Origin: Citrus sinensis
Lineage: Eukaryota > Streptophyta > Magnoliopsida > Sapindales > Rutaceae
Length of the DNA: 64,000 nucleotides
NCBI RefSeq assembly: GCF_022201045.2
Contig: NC_068556.1
Coordinates: 18,953,501 to 19,017,500, forward strand
Direction of reading: 5' to 3'
Both the position numbers and the translations under genes were made by a program. Shown here piece by piece: positions 1 to 10,488 of the stretch. The notes beneath the pieces are model-generated. The model searched no databases, was not told where the DNA came from, and saw nothing but the letters and a program-made list of their open reading frames with translations. Position 1 is the first letter of the stretch. Each line of letters starts with the position of its first letter.

Positions 1-337
1 TCAGGAAGGGAATTGGGATACCATTACTATTTTGTTCATAATTTTAACAAATTTTATTTTATCTGCTATGAATTGTTTCACCAAGGAAGTTGATTGATCA
101 ACTTAGGTTTATTGGACATAGAAAATGCACAGCAGCGTTAGTTCCAAGCTCTATTTTTAGCTATTCAGTTATAAAAAATTCTCAATGTACATAAACCAAA
201 ACAAAATAGAAATTATATTACTTATCCTGCATAGTTAGAATGCAGTACGCAATTCAAATAAAATACAAAATTAAAAAGATATTCTTAAAACTAGTGGACT
301 TCAATTTGATTTGGAACTTCAGTGTACCAGGTCTGCA
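1..337. other. 3' flank of the cullin-like pseudogene
   Basis: AT-rich sequence downstream of the stop codon that ends the cullin-like reading frame. No further cullin-homologous coding sequence (C-terminal cullin homology or neddylation region) is visible here. The sequence may hold the 3' UTR of the truncated gene. Confidence 0.4.
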
Positions 338-953
338 TCACAGCTTGATATTATCACTGAATGTTGCCATAAGTTCTGAACTCAAAGTACCACCAACAGT
401 TTCATTGTAAAAACTCTCAAAAGCCTCCTTCAGGGCCTTGTGGAACAACTCGTGGTTTATGAAACCATTACTAACATATTCCATATACTCGTTGTGTAGC
501 TCAATTAATTCTCGAATAAGGATCTGTTGCTGCAGTTGCTCTTTGCAGCATCTTCAGCCTGTTGTACCAACAGCGTACATTCAACAATAACATGTTGTTT
601 GAATGCACTAGCCACTTCTTCCAAGCCGTTAGGTATTTTATGGTAAAGCCTACACATCCTGGGAAGATCATCCACCCTATCTTCTTTAAGCAATGCTCTG
701 CATTTTGCTTGTTCCTTTTCAAAGAGCTGAATTGCATTCACTACCAACAACTCATGTTCTACTTTCTCCACCAATTTTTGCGCGCTGCTCGAATGCATGT
801 AATGAGACACTCTATCTCTTTCCTTCTCCAAGCATTCCTCAGCCTTGATCATGTAATCTGGACACGAATCCGAAATAATCCAATTCGATGCCTTACAAGA
901 ATAGTAATTACCGGTATCCCGAAGCATATGTTCTTCAAAATCCTTTTCATAAC
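338..953 (-). pseudogene. Cullin-1-like pseudogene, 3' segment (after the retrotransposon)
   Basis: This is the downstream half of a cullin-1 N-terminal region. Reading on the minus strand from 953, it matches the CUL1 segment beginning [11 protein letters not shown], then [32 protein letters not shown], and ends near [10 protein letters not shown] frame slip near 540 then moves the reading frame to one that continues as [12 protein letters not shown] and [13 protein letters not shown], and stops at TGA 338-340, in the region that is LATFCDNILKK in CUL1. The linker, the cullin homology domain and the winged-helix neddylation region are absent. CUL1 normally scaffolds SCF ubiquitin ligases: its N-terminal repeats bind SKP1/F-box and its C-terminus binds RBX1. 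This copy could at best encode the SKP1-binding half, and it is interrupted. The coding match runs without introns, unlike my recollection of multi-exon plant CUL1, so a processed copy is possible. Confidence 0.8.
949..953. repeat. Target-site duplication, left copy (ATAAC)
   Basis: ATAAC directly precedes the TGTTG terminus of the left LTR and is repeated immediately outside the right LTR at 6575-6579. Five bases is the usual Ty1/copia duplication size. Confidence 0.95.
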
Positions 954-1458
954 TGTTGTGCACGGAATGCGGAATCAAGCGCACCAAATAATTACAGAAA
1001 AATAAAGGACACAAGAATTTACGTGGTTCGGTAATTAAACCTACATCCACGGAGGCAAGAAAGAATAATTGTTTATTTAACAATTAATAGAGTACAATAT
1101 TTGAGTAACGAATCTCACTTCCCAGAAACTCAAATATACCCAGTACTCTCACACTCTGCAGGAAAGATAAATTCCCCAGACACACTTCTCTCACTTCTCT
1201 CAAAAGCTTAGAAACTTATAAGCTTAACAATTTTAGGATGATTTCAAATGAATGAAATCCTTAGCTATTTATAGGAGAAATGAATTACTATGCAAAGAAT
1301 AAAATAATTAAAAATATAATTTTTAATTATTATTATTTTCCAAATCCATCCCCTTTGTCCATTCTTTCTTTTCGGCTTGAAAAATCTCTACAATTGTTGG
1401 TGTACCAAATCGTGCTACCAACCTTGAAATTGGCAAGCTCTTCTTTGACTTTTCAACA
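954..1458 (-). repeat. 3' LTR of the copia element (left copy)
   Basis: 505 bp running from TGTTGTGCAC to ...TTTTCAACA on the plus strand. It is collinear with 6070-6574. By eye the differences are all transitions, e.g. the two bases after TGTTGTG, and ACGG/ACGA in the middle. On the minus strand it starts TGTTG and ends CAACA. Confidence 0.95.
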
Positions 1459-1470
1459 ATTTTCCACCTC
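1459..1470 (-). other. Polypurine tract of the copia element
   Basis: On the minus strand the bases just before the 3' LTR read GAGGTGGAAAAT. This is the usual purine-rich plus-strand primer directly abutting a copia 3' LTR. Confidence 0.8.
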
Positions 1471-1742
1471 GGCGAAGATTATTCAAATCTGAGCCGACTA
1501 CCAACGAGCCATCATACCCAAAGTGGCTGCATCTCTATGACTGCCTACGTACCCAAAATTTGGGATCAAGCCAACCCTAGTTCAAAATTCCCGAAGGACA
1601 TATCTTAACACAATCGAAGGATTTGAATTAATTTCAAGCAATGTTGAAACTTAACTCCAGAAACTACCTCCATCAACATATCTGATGGATTATCTTTGGT
1701 ATCGATCTTTCTCAACAACACAACACCGCTCTCGATAATCTC

Positions 1743-2282
1743 TCACACATAATGATATTTCACATCTATGTGCTTCGTCCGAGCGTGATATGTTTGATTT
1801 TTCGCAAGGAATATCACACTTTGATTATCACAGAAGACCGCAATGTTCTCCTGGATTACTCCAAAATCACCTAACAAGCCTTTCAACCAGATAGCTTCCT
1901 TTACAGCTTCAGTTGCTGCCATGTACTCTGCTTCCGTAGTGGACAGAGCAATTGTCGATTGTAGAATCGACCTCCAGCTAACCGGACCTCCACCCAATGT
2001 GAATACGTAGCTCGTTGTTGATCTTCGCTTGTCAAGGTCTCCAGCGAAATCAGAATCACAATACCCAACACATTGTTGACCACAATCCTTCTTGAACAAT
2101 AACCCAACATCAATTGACCCATACAGATATCGGAGAATCCACTTTACCGCAAGCCATTGATTTTTACCCGGATTGTGCATGTATCTACTAACCATGCTCA
2201 CTGCTTGAGATATATCGGGCCTTGTGCATACCATAGCATACATAAGACTACCCACAACACTAGCATATGGAACACGAGCCAT
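1743..2282 (-). pseudogene. copia RNase H / end of reverse transcriptase region
   Basis: Reads as the connection and RNase H part of copia pol. Landmarks are RPDISQAVSMVSRYM, YCDSDFAGD, TTEAEYMAATEA, WLKGLLGDFG, CDNQSVIFLAKN and the HARTKHIDVKYH box. A stop follows directly after HYV, while recognisable sequence continues beyond it towards the LTR, so the C-terminus is broken by an in-frame stop. Confidence 0.9.
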
Positions 2283-2297
2283 GTAATCGCGCTCCTC

Positions 2298-2966
2298 TTA
2301 ATATCTAAGACATGAAGAATAGCTTAATTTAACATGAGGAGCTAGAGGTGTACATACCGGTTTAGTTTTGTCATCCATACTGAATCTTTCTAGCACTTTC
2401 TTCAAATAAGACTTTTGAGTCAACCATACGCTCCCATTCTTCTTGTCTCTACGAATCTCCATCCCAAGTATTCTTTGTGCATCACCCAAGTCTTTCATCT
2501 TGAACTCAAAAGCCAGCTGCTTTTTTAATCTTTCGATCTCATCTCTATTCTTCGAAGCTATAAGCATATCGTCGACATAGAGTAACAAATAGATGAAAGC
2601 TCCATCTGGTAGTCTTTTAAAGTAAACGCAATGATCGTGTTCACTTCTGGTGAATTTCTGCCCTTGTATAAATTGATCAAATCTTTTGTATCACTGCCTT
2701 GGTGATTGCTTCAGTCCATACAAAGATTTAATCAACCTACACACATGATTCTCCTTTCCAGCAACTCTGAAACCACAAGGTTGAATCATATAGATTTCCT
2801 CCTCCAAATCTCCATGTAAGAACGCCGTCTTAACATCCAATTGAGCCAACTTTAACTCATATTCTGCAACTAAGGCAAGTAAGATACGAATGGAAGTATG
2901 TTTTACAACTGGAGAGAAAACTTCATTGTAGTCAATACATTCCTTTTGAGTAAAACCTTTTGCCAC
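2298..2966 (-). pseudogene. copia reverse transcriptase (broken)
   Basis: The RT domain is split over two frames. The 5' part (2691-2966) carries MAKGFTQ, FSPVVKHTSIR, QLDVKTAFLHGDL and SLYGLKQSPRQ. The 3' part (2298-2588) carries the catalytic YVDD box in LLYVDDMLIAS and GMEIRRDK. A frame break and altered sequence lie between 2590 and 2690, so no full-length RT can be made. Confidence 0.9.
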
Positions 2967-3286
2967 GAGCCTTGCCTTGTATCGAGGAGTTGTTTGATTC
3001 GGAGATCCTTTCTTTTTAGTGTAGACCCATTTATTGTCAATAGCCCTTTTTCCTTTTGATAACTTTACAAGTTCCTAAGTCTGGTTTTGATGGAGAGATT
3101 TCATCTCTTCCTCCATGGCTAACTTCCACTGATCACTTTCACTGCTGCGTAATGCTTCACCGAAAGTGTTGGGGATGTCATCATCAATAACTGGAAGTGC
3201 ATAGGCTACCATCATATCTTTAGTGAGCCATCCGGGTTTCTTTATCTCTCTTCTTGGCCTCCTTGTTGCTATAAAATCATCATTAT

Positions 3287-4190
3287 CTACATCATCAATT
3301 GTTTCTTCATTTTGTGGGACATCAGAAAAAAAACATCTTCTTCAACTCTAGGTGTCACCTTCATAGTTGAACTATTCTTTAATGTAGAACTAACTGGTAC
3401 ATATAGAGTTGCATCAAACTCCACCCGCTGCAATACCTCGTTAGTCTTGTTCTCCACCTGCTGAGAACTTGAAGCTTTCATCATTAAAGCTTCATCAAAT
3501 GTGACATCTCTACTACACACAAATTTTTTGTCTTCGAGATCCCAAAGCTTGAAGCCTTTTAATCCACATTTGAATCCCACAAAAATAGCTTTTCTAGCAT
3601 GAAGATCTAGTTTACCATCTTTAACATGATAATAAGCTGGACACCCCAATATACGAAGGGAATCATAGTCTTGTGCATACTTTCCAGACCACATTTCCAT
3701 AGGAGATTACCTCCAATTGCAGCAGAAGGCAATCGGTTTACCAAGTGACTTGTGTAGCTCACAGCTTCAGCCCAAAACTTTTTATCTAAACCAGCATTAG
3801 ATAACATACACCGTACCTTCTCTAGTAAAGTACGATTCATACGCTCAGTCACACCGTTCTGTTGCGAAGTATGTCTCACCGTGAAATGTCTTTTAATACC
3901 CTCGTTTTGGCATACTTGCAAGAATGGATCAGAAGTATATTCACCCTCATTATCAGATCGTAATACTTTGATCTTTCTGCCAGTTTGAGTCTCTACCAAT
4001 TTCTTCCATTTCACGAAAATCTCTAGAACCTCATCTTTTGCTCGCATGGTGTACACCCACACACGTCTAGAGAAATCATCAACAAATATAACAAAATAAT
4101 GGCTTCCACCAATTGATGCAATCTTGGTTGGTCCCTATACATCACTATGAACATATTCAAGGATCTCACGAGTATCGTGATTAGCTGTAT
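3287..4190 (-). pseudogene. copia integrase (broken by frame change)
   Basis: The integrase core is recognisable from KVLRSDNEGEYTS, HTSQQNGVTERMNRTL, MLSNAGLDKKFWAEAV and HLVNRLPSAA. The C-terminal extension, with GCPAYYHVKDGKLD, FVGFKCGLKGFKLW and SRDVTFDE, is in another frame. The change falls around 3640-3700. The core belongs to the DDE superfamily, and the frame split rules out a functional protein. Confidence 0.88.
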
Positions 4191-4326
4191 CAAACTTGAC
4201 CCTTGTTTTCTTGCCTACTACACAATGCTCACAGAAACTTAATTTACAGGTTTTGGTACCTTTTAAGATTCCATACCTCATCAGAGTTTGCAAAGACTTC
4301 TCTTCAGCATGTCCCAGCCGTACATG

Positions 4327-4722
4327 TTATAGCTTGGTGGTGTCACTGTGCGCCTCAACAACATTTGTTTCATCAGTTGTACCTCCCTTCAAATAGTACA
4401 GATTGTGACGCCGAACCCCTTGCAGAATCACCATAGCCCCATGTGTAAACTTCATTATACCATCTTCAATGGTAACCTTGTAGCCTTTAGCTTCCAAAGC
4501 ACCTACAGAAATTAGATTTTTCTTTAAAGCTGGAACAAATCTAACCTCTTTGATTTCTCTAACCATTCCATCAAACATTTTGAGCCGAATTGTTCCTATC
4601 CCCATTGTGCGACAAGGTTGATCATTCCCCATCACAACTGTACCGGATTCCAGATTATGAAAATCTGTAAATCATTCCTTAATAGGACACAAATGATAGG
4701 TTACTCCAGTATCAAGTATCCA
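4327..4722 (-). pseudogene. copia protease and GAG-pre-integrase region
   Basis: The aspartic protease motif reads WILDTGVTYHLCP near 4700, where copia elements usually have DTGA or DSGA followed by SxH. A TGA stop follows PIKE where related elements carry a Trp before FTDFHNLE, consistent with TGG to TGA. The zinc-binding pre-integrase segment ends with GVRRHNLYYLKG at about 4400. Confidence 0.8.
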
Positions 4723-5673
4723 CTCGCTCAAACTAGCCACGTATGCTGCAGGAGTAATACTTAGTGAATAATCAAAGCCCTCATCTTTCCGTGCCATGTT
4801 TGCTGCTGCTGGTTTCTTCCCATCTCTCTTTTGAGCCTTTGGACAATCTTTCCTCCAATGGCCCTTTTCATGACAAAAGGCACACTCATCTCGAGCTATA
4901 TTTCTACTTTTCGATTTGGATCGAGAATTCTTTCCACCACGCTTCTTCTGTTTCTCCATCGCTCAATCTCTGCTCACCAACGCTTTAGACGATGCTCGTT
5001 CAGAATTTTTATCATTATTCCGAATCTCTAAGCTAGTCAATGCTGTGCAAACATCTTTAAAGACGATCACACTCTTCCCATATATCAAAGTAGTCACAAA
5101 ATGGCTATATTCCTCTGGTAGTGAGTGTAACATAATTATAGCCTTGACTTCATCCTTAATATATTCATCAAGATTCTTCAAATTAGCAAGTAACTTTTCA
5201 AATCTTGAGACATGATTGTGCATTGACACCCCAGGCTTCATTCAAAAACCATATACTTGGCTCATTGTATAAAGGCGATTTTCAAGACTTTTCACTAGGT
5301 ACTTCTCCTCTAATGTACGCCACAAAGTCACCGCACACTCCTCATCTTTCACCAAGTATTTCACCTCCTTGGTCAAACAAGATCTGATCTGACCACATGC
5401 TTTTTCATTCATACGATCCTAAATTTCTTCATCATACAAGTGTCTTTTATTTTTCAGAACAACATCCAGATCGATTTGAATAAGGGCATCCATAACTTCG
5501 TGCCTCCACATGCCGAAGTTGATTTTCCCATCAAACTTTTCAACATCGATCTTTTGGCCTCCTATAACAGGTGCTGAATAGCGATTTGACAAATTTCGCC
5601 TCCCACCTGAAGCGTCTCCTGAAATAGTCTCGGTAGATCTTTCCCCAATTCTGGAAGTTTCACCTTCTACCAT
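4723..5673 (-). pseudogene. copia gag with CCHC zinc knuckle (several stops)
   Basis: Starts at an ATG at 5673 and shows the gag core (VEKFDGKINFGMWRHEVMDA). It then runs through a TAG after YDEEI, a TGA near 5242, and a TGA after LVSRD. The nucleic-acid-binding knuckle CAFCHEKGHWRKDC lies near 4880 and is intact (CX2CX4HX4C). The three in-frame stops make gag non-functional. Confidence 0.88.
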
Positions 5674-5869
5674 TTTTTTAACGAATTATTTCCACTTGAA
5701 AAACCGTCTCTATGATGTTAATTTCGCGTGAATAAATGCACCAGGAAAGTTCCCAGGAGACTGGACGGGAACTCGGTCCCAATTAAAAACCAGAATCCTT
5801 AGACTCTTATCGCCTTTATTGACAGAACTTTCTTATACATGCAAAAATACACACTACTTACAATAGACT

Positions 5870-6055
5870 GTCTCCCAAGTACAAATGGTCGTCTCCACCA
5901 TATTCGTGAACAGTACCGTATACAGGAATAGTACCGTATACGTGAACAGTACCATATCCCCCCAAGTACGAACCATATCGTATTCGTGAACAGTACCATA
6001 TGTGAATAGTATCGTATACGTGAACAATACCGTATCCCCCAAGTACGAACCGTCG
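5870..6055 (-). repeat. Degenerate short repeats in the copia leader
   Basis: Between the primer site and gag, units of roughly 20 bp such as GTATACGGTACTATTC and GTACTGTTCACG recur about seven times with variation. A longer unit containing GTACTTGGGGG recurs three times. Similar motifs occur in the leader of the second copia remnant at 10345-10435. Confidence 0.75.
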
Positions 6056-6067
6056 ACTCTGATACCA
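6056..6067 (-). other. Primer binding site, initiator Met tRNA type
   Basis: On the minus strand TGGTATCAGAGT starts two bases after the 5' LTR. This matches the 3' end complement of plant initiator methionine tRNA, which primes most copia elements. Confidence 0.92.
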
Positions 6068-6069
6068 CT

Positions 6070-6574
6070 TGTTGTGTGCGGAATGCGGAATCAAGCGCAC
6101 TAAATAATTACAGAAAAATAAAGGACACAAGAATTTACGTGGTTCGGTAATTAAACCTACATCCACGAAGGCAAGAAAGAATAATTGTTTATTTAACAAT
6201 TAATAGAGTACAATATTTGAGTAACAAATCTCACTTCCCAGAAACTCAAATATACCCAGTACTCTCACACTCTGCAGGAAAGATAAATTCCCCAGACACA
6301 CTTCTCTCACTTCTCTCAAAAGCTTAGAAACTTATAAGCTTAACAATTTTAGGATGATTTCAAATGAATGAAATCCTTAGCTATTTATAGGAGAAATGAA
6401 TTACTATGCAAAGAATAAAATAATTAAAAATATAATTTTTAATTATTATTATTTTCCAAATCCATCCCTTTTGTCCATTCTTTCTTTTCGGCTTGAAAAA
6501 TCTCTACAATTGTTGGTGTACCAAATCGTGCTACCAACCTTGAAATTGGCAAGCTCTTCTTTGACTTTTCAACA
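6070..6574 (-). repeat. 5' LTR of the copia element (right copy)
   Basis: 505 bp, collinear with 954-1458. It ends ...TTTTCAACA on the plus strand and is followed by the ATAAC duplication. A putative promoter and the transcription start would lie in this copy. Confidence 0.95.
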
Positions 6575-6579
6575 ATAAC
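6575..6579. repeat. Target-site duplication, right copy (ATAAC)
   Basis: Identical to 949-953. Discounting the element and one duplication copy gives an uninterrupted cullin reading frame across the site, which confirms the insertion boundaries. Confidence 0.95.
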
Positions 6580-7159
6580 AATCCATTTTCCCCTGTCCAA
6601 TCTCAACAAAGATATCCAATACATTCTTCAGTAATGCCCTGTCAATCTCTTCTCCCTCGCGTTCTCTATCAATTAAAGTAATTACGACATCTTTTGCTTT
6701 ATGCTTTAGAGCATCAAAAACCAGATCCCGGAAGCAGGTAAGTCCAATTTCACTAATTGTAGGAAGTGCTCTTTGACGAATGTAATAGTGTTCGAGATAG
6801 TTGAAGCAGAGTGCCAGCCATTTAACCATAACTTTATGATTAGCAAATCTTTTCACAAGCTCCCTCAGCAAATGCTCATCATGCTTCTCACTCAAAGATG
6901 GAAATACCGTTGATGACATATATTCTTCAAGATCTTGCTTTCACTTGTTATACAGCTGAGCATAATATTCATGATGAGGCCCCTGGATGCAAGTAGAGTA
7001 GACAGAGCTGTAAAGCATAACGTAATCGTCCACATTAAAGGGTGGCTCTAGTAATCCTTCTGAAATCCTCTTCAATTTTGTGATCCATTTCTGGATAATG
7101 TCCCATCCTTCATCCATGTCAATTTCCTTGTGCCCCATTGCTAAACAATTACCATCCAT
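6575..7159 (-). pseudogene. Cullin-1-like pseudogene, 5' segment
   Basis: Begins at an ATG at 7159 and matches the CUL1 N-terminus: GWDIIQKWITKLKRISEG, DYVMLYSSVYSTC, then [36 protein letters not shown], and the [20 protein letters not shown] helix characteristic of CUL1. A TGA codon interrupts the frame at about 6942, directly after QLYNK, where CUL1 has Tyr or Arg. Homology continues in the same frame after it. Translation would yield about 72 residues, so the gene was already damaged or became so independently of the retrotransposon. Confidence 0.85.
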
Positions 7160-9870
7160 GACAGCAATAACTTAAGAAAAAGCTGAAAACTAACTAGCTA
7201 TTTTATTCTAATCTTTCAACTCTATGGCGAATTTGTGACTTGAGAGCTCAATGTAGGTGCCTTTATATAGTTTTATCATGTATCCTAACTAGACAAGAAA
7301 TCCTAGGCCCGCATTTTTGTAATAGACAAATTTTTCTTAATCTAATAAGGATTCTTTTCCGTTGGAAGAGTCCTTCTAGAATTTTAATAAGACATGCCAA
7401 TATATATAATACAAATACGTACCAGGCATCCAGAATTCGAATAGCCTCTTCCTCTTCTTCTTTGTCCGCTCTTTCAGTATAAGCTGTCATCATCGATCTC
7501 TTTGCATTCGAATTACTAATTATTCTTTTAACTATATATATATATATTAATCTTTACTTCTTGGGCTAGATCCTGGAAAATTTCCCTTATAGCCCTTACA
7601 TTTTTATAATTTTTATTAAATAATAAATTTTTTTATTTTATGTTCAAGTATGTTCCCAATTCAATTTTTTTCTTTCTTCATTTTTAAAGTAGAGTTAGAG
7701 ACTTATTTTACAATATAATTCAGTTGTATATTTATTGGATAAACTGAAATCATTAGGAGGCTAAAATATTAGTACTAATTCAACTTATTATAAAAAGTAT
7801 TATGGTTTGTTCTAATTGAAAAAAGAAAAAAAAAAGATATGCCAATATATTATAACATTCCCACTAGGAGTAATTTTAAAATAAGGAAATCTATTATTCT
7901 AATTAAAATAATAATGGTATGTGTCACTCATCTAATGGGCGATGAATGTAACATTACTTGTCACTCTAATTCTACAATCTAATTGATGAATGACACATTA
8001 TTTGTAACTCAATTTGGGACTCAAATAATGAGATTCCTAACATTACTCAATGATATAGTAACAATTAACAACATTTTCATAATTTCATGATTTATTTTTG
8101 TTGATGCCAAAAATGGTCGTGTCAATGTGCGGGTTACTTACTAGATTCTAATGACAACATTAAAATTTATTTGTTCGAGGAGACGGTTTCTAGCCTCAAT
8201 TTAGCAACCTCAGCAAAAGTTGGTGACCAGGAATCTGATCTAGTGAGCAAGAAATAGAGAGCATGATCCAATCCTAGTGAGCACCTGCAACCAGAGAAAC
8301 GGTCAGGGGTGCCGGAAGTTTTTCCGGCATTAACCCTTCGAAGCTCAAGTTAGTATCAAGGATTTTCATGTGATAATCGGGTGTACGAATGTTTGTGTAA
8401 AAAGACCTATTCAAAATGGACCAAAGAGAGAAAAATTGGAAGAAACTCTCCCTTAAATAGTAAAGAATGATAGTGAAGAGGGAAGACCAATTGAAAAATA
8501 AAAAGGATAAGAAAGATCATAGATCAATCTTCAAATTTCAATTTGATTAAGTAGGATTTCTAGAGTTCAAAAAATTTGTCCATCCCTTATCCTTTAAGGA
8601 GTTTTATAAGAATGGCAAAGCCAACAGAGTCAAGTTTCAAGGAAAACCTGATTCTAGTAGCTTTATTTTATCACCCAAACAATTTCCTTCACAGTCATAC
8701 TTATTCTTTTTCATTTCATTAAATTATATTATTCAAATGTATCACGTTCTATATCACCAAAATAAAACGGAATTTCATAAATAGTTTCTTTAATGCATAA
8801 TTTAATTATTTATGTTATAAGCTTGTTTGTTATATTGTTATCATTCTTTTATTAAATATATGTAATTTACTAGGAGTTTTAATGTTTATTTTTTTCCCTC
8901 TTTCTTTACAAGAACCAACATTCACACAAACATTTACCAAAAATTTATAAATTAGTCTGGGATAATAAAAGTCATGGGTTTGCCTCTGCTATTAAGAAAA
9001 ATTAAGACAAAATGCTATAACAAATTCAGAGCAACACACATTTATTAGTCAAATATCCATTAAGATTGTTTATTACTCAACCACAATCAAATTCAGTTCA
9101 TGATTTGCAATAGAACAGTGAATAAAATTGTTTTAACCATCAAATACATTCCCATAAATAAATAGCAAACAAGAAAATAAGAAGAAGAACTGAGCTCTGT
9201 TTGGTCTTTGTGACATCTCCTTTGTTTTCTATTTGAGTCCTCTATTACAGCCTTGAATCTATCTCATAATTTTTGTTTTCTTATTTTTTTTCAGTATTCT
9301 CCTTGGCTGATGGCTCTCCCTTTTTTTTCTTTTCATGTGTGCTCCTTTTATAACTTGAGATTAGGGCAACATAAAGTGTGTACGCGTATCCTCCATTTTT
9401 GGAAACTTCATATCGCAATCTTTTAGTTATTGCGCCGAAATCCAGTCTGTTAGTGCTCCAAGATTTCTACAGCAATGACTACAACATCTTCACTGATTCG
9501 AACTTGTTTTAACTCCTCTGTAGTCAAGTTTTTTCATTATCTCTACAAGTCTATTGCAATAGCGTTCCTTCCCTAAAACTTGAGCTTCTCAGTCATCTAT
9601 AATCATGCACATAATCTTAGCACAAAAATGATCTAGACAACTCAATTTATTAAAAATAATCCAAAATAGATGTTTATGTAAAATGTAACTAAAATGCAAT
9701 AAAAAACACATTATTTACTCTCTAAATAATATTGATTTAAGTTTAAAAGTGTCATGATAACTCTCATTTCATAAAGTTATCAGTTACTTTCCATATCCCA
9801 TTTCCGGGATTCTACTTTGCTCAGATAAAATCATTCGAATTCGCCCTTACAATCTAGTGTTTTGTATTAA
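7160..9870. other. Intergenic, upstream of the cullin-like pseudogene
   Basis: No convincing gene. The segment next to 7160 should be the former promoter and 5' UTR of the cullin-like copy. A region at about 7915-8060 resembles the MITE at 53968-54135 (shared AATTGATGAATGACACATTATTTG-like stretch). A short hairpin with stem GCCGGAA/TTCCGGC lies at 8311-8328, inside a moderately GC-rich patch (8130-8350) that looks like a mobile-element relic. The rest is AT-rich. Confidence 0.5.
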
Positions 9871-10314
9871 TGTTGGCCAATGTCAACAATCTACCAATTT
9901 CAACAATGGCAGCACCGAATTCGGTGCTGCCAAAATCAAAGTGAAAAAAAAAGGTATGAACAGTCGCTAATTTTTTGCTATAAAAGGAGGATGCTCCTCC
10001 TTATTTCAGCATCCAATTCTTCAATTTCTTTTCTTTTCTTTAGAGAGAAATTGAGAGTCGAGAGTTTCAAAGCTTTAAAATCTTGATTTAGTGATTTAAG
10101 AAATTAGGTGTATTAGAGTTCTAGATAATGAGCTTAAATATTACAATATTTGTAATCATCTTTTCACTAGTAAAGTTTTATCTTTCTGTTTTCACCCATG
10201 GATGTAGTCTAAAAGTATAACCGCATAAATTTCTATCATGTTTATGTGCATATTCTTTTTTTCTTCTAATTTCATTTCAGCTGTGACCCTACTTCACCCA
10301 TCAATGTTTTAACA
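9871..10314 (+). repeat. LTR of the second copia remnant
   Basis: 444 bp starting TGTTGGCCAATG and ending TGTTTTAACA directly before the primer site. It holds a TATA box (CTATAAAAGG, about 9978-9987) and a 26-bp perfect palindrome upstream of it. No matching second LTR was found. Confidence 0.82.
9907..9932. repeat. Perfect 26-bp palindrome in the LTR
   Basis: The 26 bases are their own reverse complement, centred on GAATTC with arms TGGCAGCACC and GGTGCTGCCA. It lies about 45 bp upstream of the LTR TATA box, a position suited to a dimeric transcription-factor site, but no factor can be named. Confidence 0.9.
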
Positions 10315-10315
10315 G

Positions 10316-10327
10316 TGGTATCAGAGC
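10316..10327 (+). other. Primer binding site of the second copia remnant
   Basis: TGGTATCAGAGC follows the LTR end by one base and matches the initiator Met tRNA type primer site, confirming the LTR boundary and the plus orientation. Confidence 0.9.
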
Positions 10328-10488
10328 TAATGATTATATTTTTTAGAGTCGAGGGTACTATTCATGCATATAGTATTGTTCAAGTATACGGTACTATTCA
10401 AGTATATGACATTGTTGATGTATACAGTTACTGTTCACATGAAATGATAGGAGCTGATCCTAGAAAAAGTACGTTGTGGTGAAAAGTA

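Larger units (their letters stand above)
954..6574 (-). mobile_element. Ty1/copia LTR retrotransposon, full length, coding region degenerate
   Basis: A 5,621-bp element on the minus strand, inserted into the cullin-like gene. It has two 505-bp LTRs with TGTTG...CAACA ends, a perfect 5-bp target duplication, an initiator-Met-tRNA type primer site, a purine-rich tract, and the copia order gag, protease, integrase, reverse transcriptase, RNase H. The LTRs differ at about six positions by eye, so the insertion is recent. Even so, the internal frame carries several stops and frame breaks, so it is not autonomous. Several stops look like TGG-to-TAG/TGA or CGA-to-TGA changes, as expected from decay of methylated cytosine. 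Confidence 0.96.

Noticed and set aside
562-1005. Plus-strand open frame of 147 codons
   Set aside because: Antisense shadow of the cullin-like segment and the LTR edge; no homology of its own.
5799-6199. Overlapping minus-strand frames rich in CSRIRY/LFTYT-type repeats
   Set aside because: Translation of the copia leader repeats and LTR; non-coding.
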